Assembly: GCF_003967515.1 (NCBI RefSeq) | Contig: NZ_BIFQ01000001.1 | Coordinates: 4,092,001-4,156,000, forward strand | Direction: 5' to 3' | From: Dictyobacter aurantiacus | Lineage (GTDB): Bacteria > Chloroflexota > Ktedonobacteria > Ktedonobacterales > Ktedonobacteraceae | DNA: 64,000 bases | In this document: positions 16,748 to 23,453 of the stretch, in pieces | How positions within the stretch are numbered: the stretch's first letter is position 1 | How the letters are laid out: every line of letters starts with the position of its first letter | Made by a program: the position numbers and the translations under genes | Notes under the pieces: model-generated | Databases searched by the model: none | The model's input: the letters and a program-made list of their open reading frames with translations, nothing else | What the model was told of the DNA's origin: nothing

Positions 16748-17428
16748 ATGGAAATTCAGCAGAGACAGGTTGATGATCAGACAATCAGAAATTATCAGGT
16801 GACCCTTCTTGAGCTTTTGGACAGGTTGATTGATAAAGGGGTAATGGTCAAGGGAGAGATTCTGCTCACAGTAGCTGATGTTGATCTTGTCTACCTTAAT
16901 CTATCGCTTCTCCTTTCCGCTGTCAAAACGATTGAGCGTGCCGCGCGTGGCGATGGCGGAGGTGAACGGAAGCTTCTAGCCCGTGAGGGACCCTCTCCGC
17001 AGGAACTCACCAGTAAACCAAAACAGCCACAGGTGCAGAGCCACAACTCTGCCAGGTCTGGACAAGAAACACAAGCTGCTCATGCGCGGACCACCCCACG
17101 TGAGCCAGACGTGGGTGCTCGATCAGCGTTTCCTTTTAGCGAGACGAAGCCACAGCGGTGTTCTGAAGCTGGCATCAATATTGATCCCGAACACGTCGAA
17201 AGAGGATTGGTAGCCCTGGTGTTAACGCTGGTCGACCTGATTCGACAGCTGATGGAGAAGCAGGCCATCCGCCGCATTGAAAATGAACAACTGACGGAAG
17301 CCGAGATTGAACGCGTCGGTAACGCTTTTTTTCTCTTGAACGAAAAGCTCGCGGAATTAAAAGAGACGTTTGATCTCTCCGATGAGGATCTCAACTTGAA
17401 CCTGGGACCCCTGGGAGACCTCCTATAA
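16748..17428 (+). CDS. gvpK: Fusion of GvpA-like (J/S type) domain and GvpK
   Basis: The 226-residue product carries two gas-vesicle domains. Residues about 17-68 are a GvpA-family domain (TLLELLDRLIDKGVMVKGE, DVDLVYLNLSLLLSAVKTI) closest to the J/S type. A disordered Gln/Ser/Arg-rich linker spans about 70-140. Residues about 141-226 are GvpK (INIDPEHVERGLVALVLTL, LTEAEIERVGNAFFLLNEKL, EDLNLNLGPLGDLL). These are normally separate genes, often adjacent (gvpS-gvpK in actinobacteria). TAGGAG precedes the ATG. It lies 41 bases after the GvpF-J gene and 23 before the GvpJ-like gene. Confidence 0.95.
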   Translation: MEIQQRQVDDQTIRNYQVTLLELLDRLIDKGVMVKGEILLTVADVDLVYLNLSLLLSAVKTIERAARGDGGGERKLLAREGPSPQELTSKPKQPQVQSHNSARSGQETQAAHARTTPREPDVGARSAFPFSETKPQRCSEAGINIDPEHVERGLVALVLTLVDLIRQLMEKQAIRRIENEQLTEAEIERVGNAFFLLNEKLAELKETFDLSDEDLNLNLGPLGDLL

Positions 17429-17451
17429 AGAAAGGGAAGAGGCCGAGTATT

Positions 17452-17697
17452 ATGGCAGAACAGGTTACCACCGTCCAGACCACGAATGTCGCTGATCTTT
17501 TAGAGCGTATCCTCGACAAGGGGATAGTTATTGTGGGAGATATCAAGCTCAACCTGATCGATGTTGAGCTCATCACCATTAAAATCAGGCTGCTCGTTGC
17601 CTCGGTAGACAAGGCGAAATCCCTGGGCATTAACTGGTGGGAGGATGATCCCTTTATTACCTCTCGCCGCATTAACGCAGAGACAAGCTCTGAATAG
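17452..17697 (+). CDS. gvpJ: Gas vesicle protein GvpJ/GvpA-like
   Basis: This 81-residue GvpA-family protein reads NVADLLERILDKGIVIVGDI, KLNLIDVELITIKIRLLVAS and ends with GINWWEDDPF. The GDI and NWWE features point to the J/M type of minor GvpA paralogue, thought to cap or nucleate the vesicle tips, rather than the main wall protein. AAAGGGAAG lies upstream. Its TAG stop is the first triplet of the palindrome at 17695-17764. It is the last gene of the second plus-strand gas-vesicle unit. Confidence 0.9.
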   Translation: MAEQVTTVQTTNVADLLERILDKGIVIVGDIKLNLIDVELITIKIRLLVASVDKAKSLGINWWEDDPFITSRRINAETSSE

Positions 17698-17764
17698 TCC
17701 ATTGGACGGTAGTGCGGCAAGGGGCATATTCCCGCCCCCTGCCGCACTACCGTCCAATGGACTA
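17695..17764. repeat. Long palindrome P2 between convergent gas-vesicle genes
   Basis: Arms of 31 bases (17695-17725 and 17734-17764) match with one mismatch around an 8-base spacer. The apex is AAGGGGC/GCCCCCT. The left arm starts on the gvpJ stop codon and the right arm ends next to the stop of the minus-strand gene. It could serve as a two-way transcription stop. It belongs by shape to the palindrome family described in the findings but lacks the flanking modules. Confidence 0.88.
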
Positions 17765-18085
17765 CTACAGGCCTTTTCGCCTCCAAATGAGCAGCCAGTG
17801 GCCCGATGCCACCAGGAGTCCCCATTCCTTCGGAGGTACGATCTTGCCCTCCTTGACCAAAGACTTTAAGGATGCATCCATATTAATCAGATCGGCCTGC
17901 TTTAGAAGGTCTAACACTTGATTGAGTGAGCCGTCCCCTTCTTCGGACTGATCTTTCTGCTCCGTGCCAGTATTCTCTTCTTCCTGCTTCGATTCTTGTT
18001 CTTGCTTAGCAGTCTTTTCAGATGTTCCTTTTTGTCCCCGCTCTGTATCCTGTTCAGATTGCGTTTTTTTCTTCCCGAGGCGCAT
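17765..18085 (-). CDS. Small acidic protein with shared gas-vesicle C-terminal domain (2)
   Basis: The 106-residue product has a Lys/Gln/Glu-rich N-terminal half (SEQDTERGQKGTSEKTAKQE) and the shared C-terminal half: LNQVLDLLKQADLINMDASL, then KEWGLLVASGHWLLIW. It is the closest relative in the window of 11225..11554. AGGAGGAAGGT precedes the ATG. It is convergent with gvpJ and seems to be a single-gene unit closing the gas-vesicle locus. No known family is recognised, and the link to vesicles is by position and the shared domain. Confidence 0.75.
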   Translation of the reverse strand: MRLGKKKTQSEQDTERGQKGTSEKTAKQEQESKQEEENTGTEQKDQSEEGDGSLNQVLDLLKQADLINMDASLKSLVKEGKIVPPKEWGLLVASGHWLLIWRRKGL

Positions 18086-18412
18086 ACCTTCCTCCTGAGA
18101 TCAGATAGAATTGGACAACTTATACTGCACAGATGGGGCTGTTCTCCGTGTTGACGAGTATTACTAAAGGGAAGACATCTACCAAGAATCGCCTTACATG
18201 AAACACTGATTCAGGGTGTACAGGAACTGCGAGGGCGCTTGCTTTAAGGAGCAACCAGGTATATCAATAGTTTATTGGCCGCCTGCTTAAAACCTACACT
18301 GAGAATAGAACATGGAATTATCTTTGTCAAGATAATCCCTTTGCGCGCCGGTGGATCAGCCCTTCTCCTGGTCAAGGAAAGCCAGGGTGGTGATCTCTGC
18401 CTGTGTCATGCT
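18086..18412. other. Intergenic region without recognised features
   Basis: These 327 bases lie between the minus-strand small acidic protein start and the 3' end of the topoisomerase remnant. The region should contain the promoter of the acidic protein gene. I see no frame with family likeness, no hairpin terminator and no repeat of the families noted elsewhere. Confidence 0.5.
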
Positions 18413-18676
18413 TTAGAGCTCCTCATCGGAAGTAGCGCGTTTATGTTCTTTAATGGCCTTGCATAGTGAGCCGCCCATGTAGGCGTCAATGATGCGCGGA
18501 TAGACATAGCTTTTGCGGCAGATGGCTGGTGTGTTGCCAAGTTGCTCGGCGGCCTTCTCGATAGCCGTGATGACGTTCTTCTTACCCTGCTTTTCCGTCT
18601 CGCATATTCCCATCTCCAACAGAGTTTGCGCGGCGATAACCGAACCGATCCAGGTGCGAAAATCCTTGGCTCTCAC
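18413..18676 (-). pseudogene. Remnant of DNA topoisomerase IB (C-terminal part only)
   Basis: The 87-codon frame matches only the C-terminal end of poxvirus/bacterial-type topoisomerase IB: RAKDFRTWIGSVIAAQTLLE, then LGNTPAICRKSYVYPRIIDA with the nucleophilic Tyr of the SY motif. A full bacterial enzyme has some 300 or more residues with catalytic Arg and Lys residues further upstream, which are missing here. Upstream in frame there is a stop codon two codons before the GTG, then the 3' end of the Lrp gene, so the N-terminal part has been lost. A short expressed fragment cannot be excluded, but it would lack most of the active site. Confidence 0.75.
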
Positions 18677-18692
18677 TTTTTACTTTTCAGCG

Positions 18693-19202
18693 TCAGCGCC
18701 TGTCCCATTCCTGCTGGACGGATGGGTGCAGATCCACCTCTGGTTTTTCCCAGTCGATGATGGGCCTGGTGAAGAGGTTGGAGGTGACGACATTGGTAGT
18801 ATGTTCCCCGTGAGCATTTAAGCGTTCCTGAAGGGCTTCCAGATGCTCCATGGAGGAAAGGGCAACCCTGAGCATGGCACAGTGGGTTCCGCTGAGCTTA
18901 TGCATCTCCAGAATCTCAGGAAATTTCTCGGCACTGCTGGTTTTGAACAGGCAGCGGTCAGGGGCGCAGCGCAGCTGGATAAAGACGAGCAGAGGCAAAC
19001 CAAGTTTTGTGGCGTCTACCCGCGCGCCATAGCTGGTGATGATGCCCGCGTCCTCCAGCTTGCGCACCCGTTCGGCCGCCGCAGGAGCTGATAATCCCAC
19101 GCGTTTCCCCAGCTCATTAAAAGAGAGGCGGCTATCCTGCTGCAGTTCACGTACAATCTTCCAATCGGTCTGGTCGAGGGACCTCTCTGACCGCAAAGCC
19201 AT
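18693..19202 (-). CDS. Lrp/AsnC-family transcription regulator
   Basis: About 169 residues. The N-terminal winged helix reads LDQTDWKIVRELQQDSRLSF, NELGKRVGLS and AAERVRKLEDAGIITSY, classical for Lrp/AsnC. The C-terminal RAM domain follows (VFIQLRC, HKLSGTHCAMLRVAL). I chose the ATG at 19202 because upstream in-frame codons give no family likeness. It is divergent from an MFS transporter gene, so it likely controls that exporter in response to an amino acid or drug-like ligand. A 32-bp palindrome sits between the two. Confidence 0.9.
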   Translation of the reverse strand: MALRSERSLDQTDWKIVRELQQDSRLSFNELGKRVGLSAPAAAERVRKLEDAGIITSYGARVDATKLGLPLLVFIQLRCAPDRCLFKTSSAEKFPEILEMHKLSGTHCAMLRVALSSMEHLEALQERLNAHGEHTTNVVTSNLFTRPIIDWEKPEVDLHPSVQQEWDRR

Positions 19203-19301
19203 TTCCTGAAATACCTTTCTTTTTAAAAGAGAGTATAGCATAATCCCTTTCGTTTGCGATTCCTTTGCGGTGTATCTACTCGTTACACTATGCCTGTGCA
19301 T

Positions 19302-19399
19302 AGGCGTCCGCATACGCGGCCGCGACGTTGGTATGTGATGGTACAGGTGTCATTGTGGGACCTCTCTGAGGTCCCACAATGACACCTGTACCATCACAT
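19302..19399. repeat. Palindrome P3 with GCGGCCGC module, between divergent genes
   Basis: A perfect inverted repeat has 32-base arms (19333-19364, 19368-19399) and a 3-base loop. Just to the left, 19302-19326 holds GGCGTCCGCATACGCGGCCG, the reverse of the module found next to P4, P6 and P9. The location between two divergent genes argues against a simple terminator. Confidence 0.9.
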
Positions 19400-19425
19400 G
19401 AAATCACTGCAGAAAAGATCTTTAT

Positions 19426-20622
19426 ATGACACAGACAACAACATCATCCCCAACTAAGGGGAAGCAACAGCCTCGTGCAGGTCTGAATCCGCGCATCTTT
19501 TTACTCTCTCTGGGTATGTTTGCGTTGGGGACGGATGCTTTTGTTGTGGCGGGTGTGCTGCCCCTGATCGCACGGGATACAGGTGTAAGCGCGGGACTGG
19601 CCGGTCAACTGGTTACCGTGTTCTCGCTTACCTATGGTTTGGCGGCGCCCGTGCTGGCGGCTTTGACCGGTCGCTGGCCGCGTAATCGCGTGCTGATGGG
19701 GGCGCTTGGCCTGCTCGGCCTGACCAATCTCGCGTCGGCTCTCTCTCCCTCGTTCCCGATCCTGCTGTGCACGCGCTTGCTGGCGGGCTGTTTCGCGGCT
19801 ACCTATACGCCGCTGGCTTTTGCCGCCGGGATCGAACTGGCGTCCCCCAAAAGAAGAGGATTGGCGCTGGCGCTGGTGGTCGGAGGATTAAACATCGCAA
19901 CCGTCCTGGGGGCGCCACTGGGCATGTGGATCGGTGAGAGGTTGGGATGGAGACTCTCATTTATCCTGGTAGCAGCGCTGGCCGGGATAGCGTTTCTCAG
20001 CCTCGTCATCTGCGGCCTGCCAGAGGCTGCCTCGCCGGGATCACTATCGTTACGAGAGCGTCTGAAGCCGATCGCGCGTCCACGCATCGCGCTGGCCCTG
20101 TTACCCGCGCTGCTGTGGAATATCGGCGTCTATGTGCTGTATACCTATATCGCGGTCTTTCTACAGCAGCGATTGCACATCACAGATGTCAGCCTGCTGC
20201 TGGCCTGCTTTGGCCTGGGCATTGTATTCGCCAATGTACTGAGCGCGCTGCTGGCTAATCGCTTCGCGCCACAACGGCTGGTGATCATTTTTCTAAGTAC
20301 GCTGATCGTGATACAACTGGCGCTTCCGCTGCTCGCGACCACTACCGGGAATGCGGCCGCGCTGCTTTTGCTGTGGGGCATGAGTTTCGCCCTGCTGTTT
20401 ATACCCCAGCAGCAACGTCTGTTGAACATCGGGCCAGAGCACGCTAACGTGATCCTGGCGCTCAATAATTCGGCACTCTATCTAGGAATCGCCGGTGGTG
20501 CCGCACTGGGTGGTCTGGCTTTGCGTACCTTTGCCATCACGCAACTGGGCTGGATAGGCACACTGAGCATGTTCCTGGCGCTCCTTATCATTATGATTGC
20601 TCACCATCCAGATCAGAAGTGA
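19426..20622 (+). CDS. MFS drug/sugar efflux transporter (DHA1 type)
   Basis: A 398-residue protein with 12 predicted membrane helices. After a polar N-terminus it reads LLSLGMFALGTDAFVVAGVL, PLIARDTGVSAGLAGQL, TVFSLTYGLAAPVLAAL and GRWPRNRVLMGAL (motif A region), the signature of the arabinose-efflux/chloramphenicol-resistance-like DHA1 group. It is an inner-membrane proton antiporter that probably exports small molecules; the substrate is unknown. The divergent Lrp-type regulator is the likely controller. Confidence 0.92.
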   Translation: MTQTTTSSPTKGKQQPRAGLNPRIFLLSLGMFALGTDAFVVAGVLPLIARDTGVSAGLAGQLVTVFSLTYGLAAPVLAALTGRWPRNRVLMGALGLLGLTNLASALSPSFPILLCTRLLAGCFAATYTPLAFAAGIELASPKRRGLALALVVGGLNIATVLGAPLGMWIGERLGWRLSFILVAALAGIAFLSLVICGLPEAASPGSLSLRERLKPIARPRIALALLPALLWNIGVYVLYTYIAVFLQQRLHITDVSLLLACFGLGIVFANVLSALLANRFAPQRLVIIFLSTLIVIQLALPLLATTTGNAAALLLLWGMSFALLFIPQQQRLLNIGPEHANVILALNNSALYLGIAGGAALGGLALRTFAITQLGWIGTLSMFLALLIIMIAHHPDQK

Positions 20623-20645
20623 ACGACAGGAGCATGTGAGGACGA

Positions 20646-21419
20646 TTATTCATCTGTCCCGGAGGCCCAGGTCGCGTGTACGAGGGCCGGTAGCACCGCA
20701 CCAGCGGGACCACGCAGGAAATCCACGTCTTCACGCAGCAGCGGCGTCTCCTCCGGATTGACGAGCACGACGCGCGCGTTGCGGCGTAGCGCGACCAATG
20801 GTAGCGAGGCCGCTGGCTCTACCAGGCCGGAGGTGCCAATGGAGAGAAAGACATCACAGTGTAGCGCGGCCAGGGCCGCCTCGTTGAAGGGTTGCTCTGG
20901 CAATGATTCACCAAACCACACCACGTCTGGACGTAGCATCCCTCCGCAGTTAGGACAGCGTGGCGGAACCTCCCCGTTCTTCTCCCACTGCTCGATGACC
21001 GTATCCTCCTTGAAGCATTTCACGCGGTGGATATTGCCATGCAGTTCGAGCACGCGTGTACTGCCTGCCTGCTGGTGCAGGCTATCGACGTTCTGGGTAA
21101 TCAATGTCAGGAGCGGAACATGCCGCTCCATTTCTGCCAGGGCGTAATGGCCAGCGTTGGGGGCAACCTGTGAGACCAGCTTGCGCCGCCAGTCATACCA
21201 CTCCCAGACCAGTTTGGGATTCTTCATGAACGCCTGTGGCGTCGCCAGCTCCTGTGGATCATACTGTGCCCATAGTCCCGTCATCACATCGCGGAACGTC
21301 GGCACGCCGCTCTCGGCCGAGATGCCCGCCCCGGTAAGCACCGCCACGTGGCGGGCGCCGCGCAGAGTCTCAAGCAGTCCCACCGGGAACGCCATCTCTG
21401 ATTGCTGATAATTGCTCAT
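20646..21419 (-). CDS. Sirtuin (Sir2-type NAD-dependent protein deacylase)
   Basis: The 257-residue product has the NAD-binding GAGISAESGVPTFRD, the catalytic TQNVDSLHQQAGS followed by ELHGNIHRVKC (His), VVWFGESLP and a C-terminal Rossmann part (GTSGLVEPAA, LVNPEET). It removes acyl groups from lysines using NAD. The zinc module is unusual: the second pair CPNC is present, but only one cysteine (RVKCFKED) remains of the first CxxC. It ends 23 bases from the convergent MFS gene. Confidence 0.94.
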   Translation of the reverse strand: MSNYQQSEMAFPVGLLETLRGARHVAVLTGAGISAESGVPTFRDVMTGLWAQYDPQELATPQAFMKNPKLVWEWYDWRRKLVSQVAPNAGHYALAEMERHVPLLTLITQNVDSLHQQAGSTRVLELHGNIHRVKCFKEDTVIEQWEKNGEVPPRCPNCGGMLRPDVVWFGESLPEQPFNEAALAALHCDVFLSIGTSGLVEPAASLPLVALRRNARVVLVNPEETPLLREDVDFLRGPAGAVLPALVHATWASGTDE

Positions 21420-21661
21420 TTTTTATGCCTTATCTATCTAGCCTGTTGGTAAGCAGGACGAAACGGCTTGCGTCACCTATATATCACTTGTGCAATCATA
21501 AATTATCCCTGAATAGTATGCAAGAAAGCGGGTGGCGTGAAGATGCTACCTTTGTATCTTTGTATAAGTTTTTCGTTTTATCGATCGGATATGACTTGAC
21601 AGATAACTCGGCTGGCTGTTCATATGGAATATAGCTTCTGTTGTTAAAAAGGGGAAATCCA

Positions 21662-22291
21662 ATGGTACCACACAACGAAACGGAGCGCGTGCGCGCCTTT
21701 TACGACTCTTTCGCGGCGCGCTATGATCAAAGCATGAACTTCAGCGAGAAGTTCTTTGTGGGTGATGGGCGAGCCTGGGCCTGCTCACAGGCGCACGGAC
21801 AGGTGCTTGAGCTGGCCATTGGCACCGGACGCAACCTCTCGTTCTATGCGGAGGATGTAGATCTCACCGCGATTGAGCTTAGCCCCTCCATGCTTGAGGT
21901 CGCCCGCCAGCGCGCACGGGACCTCAAGCGAGAGGTTGAGCTGGTTAATGGCGACGCGCAGGCGCTTCCTTTTCCTGACCAGAGCTTCGACACGGTGGTG
22001 TGCACGCTGGCGCTGTGTACTATTCCCGATGAACATAAGGCGGTGGCCGAGGTGTGGCGCGTTCTGCGTCCGGGTGGCCGCTTTATCGCCCTGGAACACG
22101 TACGTAGTCCTAATATCATCATCCGTGGCATCGAGCGTCTGCTAGAGCCCATGTCGGTGCGCACGGAGGCGGACCATCTCTTGCGCGAACCGGTCGAAGC
22201 GGCGCAGGCGGCTGGCTTTAGCATCGAATACCTGACGCGACACAAGCTAGGAGTCATCGAGCGCCTGATCGCGCGCAAGGCGGAGCAATAG
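21662..22291 (+). CDS. Class I SAM-dependent methyltransferase (UbiE-like)
   Basis: About 209 residues. Motif I reads VLELAIGTGRNL, followed by TAIELSPSMLEVARQ, the acidic loop VNGDAQALPFPDQSFDTVVC and LRPGGRFIALEHV. This is the fold of small-molecule methyltransferases of the UbiE/COQ5-like group. The substrate cannot be named. The ATG at 21662 follows AAGGGGAAA; an upstream TTG at 21641 is less likely. It is convergent with the B3/B4 protein gene. Confidence 0.92.
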   Translation: MVPHNETERVRAFYDSFAARYDQSMNFSEKFFVGDGRAWACSQAHGQVLELAIGTGRNLSFYAEDVDLTAIELSPSMLEVARQRARDLKREVELVNGDAQALPFPDQSFDTVVCTLALCTIPDEHKAVAEVWRVLRPGGRFIALEHVRSPNIIIRGIERLLEPMSVRTEADHLLREPVEAAQAAGFSIEYLTRHKLGVIERLIARKAEQ

Positions 22292-22316
22292 ATGATCTCG
22301 ATCCTGTTTACTGGTG

Positions 22317-23036
22317 TTAAACTTCGGGCGTGTCGTCCAGGGCCGGGTGCTGTACATCCAGGATAGACGAGGTGTAAGTGCCACCGACGAAATCGTTCAG
22401 CAGGGTGAGCAGGTCGCGCACGGCGGCTCCGATATCCTGGTGGGCGGCGGCATGGTGCGCCTCAACGGTAATCAGGCATTCCCGCGTCTGCTCGACGGCC
22501 GCGCTCGATTCGCTCTGTCGCCAGCACCAGCGGCGCGCGACCACCTGCCTGGTCTCATCTGAGAATACCACCTCCCCAGGCTGCGGATGATCCTCCGCGC
22601 TTTCGCCCAGCTCGCTGTAGCGCTCTGTCCCATCGGCGAAGCGCACCGTGATCGGCCTCTGCAGGGCGTGCAGATCAAAGACCGCCACAGGCAGCCCATA
22701 GCGGATGCTGACCATATTGCCGATATCGACCAGCAGATTGATGCTGGGAATATCCCCTTTTTTGGTCAGGCGGCGCAGCAGGGCTTCAGCTGCACTGCGA
22801 TACTGGGTTGGATCGACCCCAAAACCACGGAAGGCGCGTCGCCAGGCGGCCAGCGACTCTATCTGGCTCAAGGGCGTATTGCCGATGCGCTCCACCACGC
22901 GCCTCTGTTCGGTTTGATAGAGTGTCTGCACGTGCGGTGGCGTAGGACCATTGGTCACATCCCGCGCCAGAATCGCGCCACCAACGACCTCCGGGTAGCG
23001 CTGCAGAATGGCTGGATCGTATTGAAAGATATGCAT
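22317..23036 (-). CDS. B3/B4 tRNA-binding-domain protein
   Basis: About 239 residues resembling the stand-alone B3/B4 domain of phenylalanyl-tRNA synthetase beta: AWRRAFRGFGVDPTQYRSA, EALLRRLTKKGDIPSINLLV, GLPVAVFDLHAL and FSDETRQVVARRWCWRQSES. Proteins of this group are thought to act in editing or binding of mischarged tRNA, though most are uncharacterised. The ATG at 23036 is preceded by AAAAGGGGAAGA. The gene is single on the minus strand. Confidence 0.9.
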   Translation of the reverse strand: MHIFQYDPAILQRYPEVVGGAILARDVTNGPTPPHVQTLYQTEQRRVVERIGNTPLSQIESLAAWRRAFRGFGVDPTQYRSAAEALLRRLTKKGDIPSINLLVDIGNMVSIRYGLPVAVFDLHALQRPITVRFADGTERYSELGESAEDHPQPGEVVFSDETRQVVARRWCWRQSESSAAVEQTRECLITVEAHHAAAHQDIGAAVRDLLTLLNDFVGGTYTSSILDVQHPALDDTPEV

Positions 23037-23125
23037 CTCTGTCTTCCCCTTTTGGTAAGATTTGTGTAAAGAACTCTTACTCTGCCTTATTATAAACAAA
23101 AAAGGGAAATATGAGAATCAAAATA

Positions 23126-23225
23126 CTGGTGATATGAGGTGGTGTACCAGGGCGCGATCGCGCCCCTGGTACACCACCTCATATCACCAGTGCGGCCGCG
23201 CATGCGGACGCCCGTATGAGGGCGC
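23126..23225. repeat. Palindrome P4 with GCGGCCGC module
   Basis: An inverted repeat spans 23126-23190: about 25-27 bases of arm match perfectly, with a single extra G on the right side, then a GCGCG-AT-CGCGC apex. It is followed at once by 23191-23225, TGCGGCCGCGCATGCGGACG then CCCGTATGAGGGCGCT, the clearest copy of the GC-rich module. It sits between divergent genes. The rest of the region to 23453 shows no feature beyond the expected promoter of the TPP-GH65 gene. Confidence 0.88.
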
Positions 23226-23453
23226 TTATGCTCGCTGGTAAGAGTGACAGAATTCAAGCAAAACAACAGCCAGACATTCCTTTTTAACTAGAAATTTGGT
23301 CAAAAATATGGTACTTGTATCAAGGTAAGCTACATTTTTGCGTTTGAAGCAGCAATATTGGCGGCTTTGTGTTTTATCGATGCATATCGATTAAAATACA
23401 AATCTCTATTGCTCCTATTTCTTATTCTTCTTATAAAGTCATATAGGCGGGCA

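Noticed and set aside
23358..23453. Longer N-terminus for the TPP-GH65 protein
   Set aside because: The extra 32 codons encode a Leu/Ile/Tyr-rich run without family likeness, and a better start with AGGCGGG before it lies at 23454.
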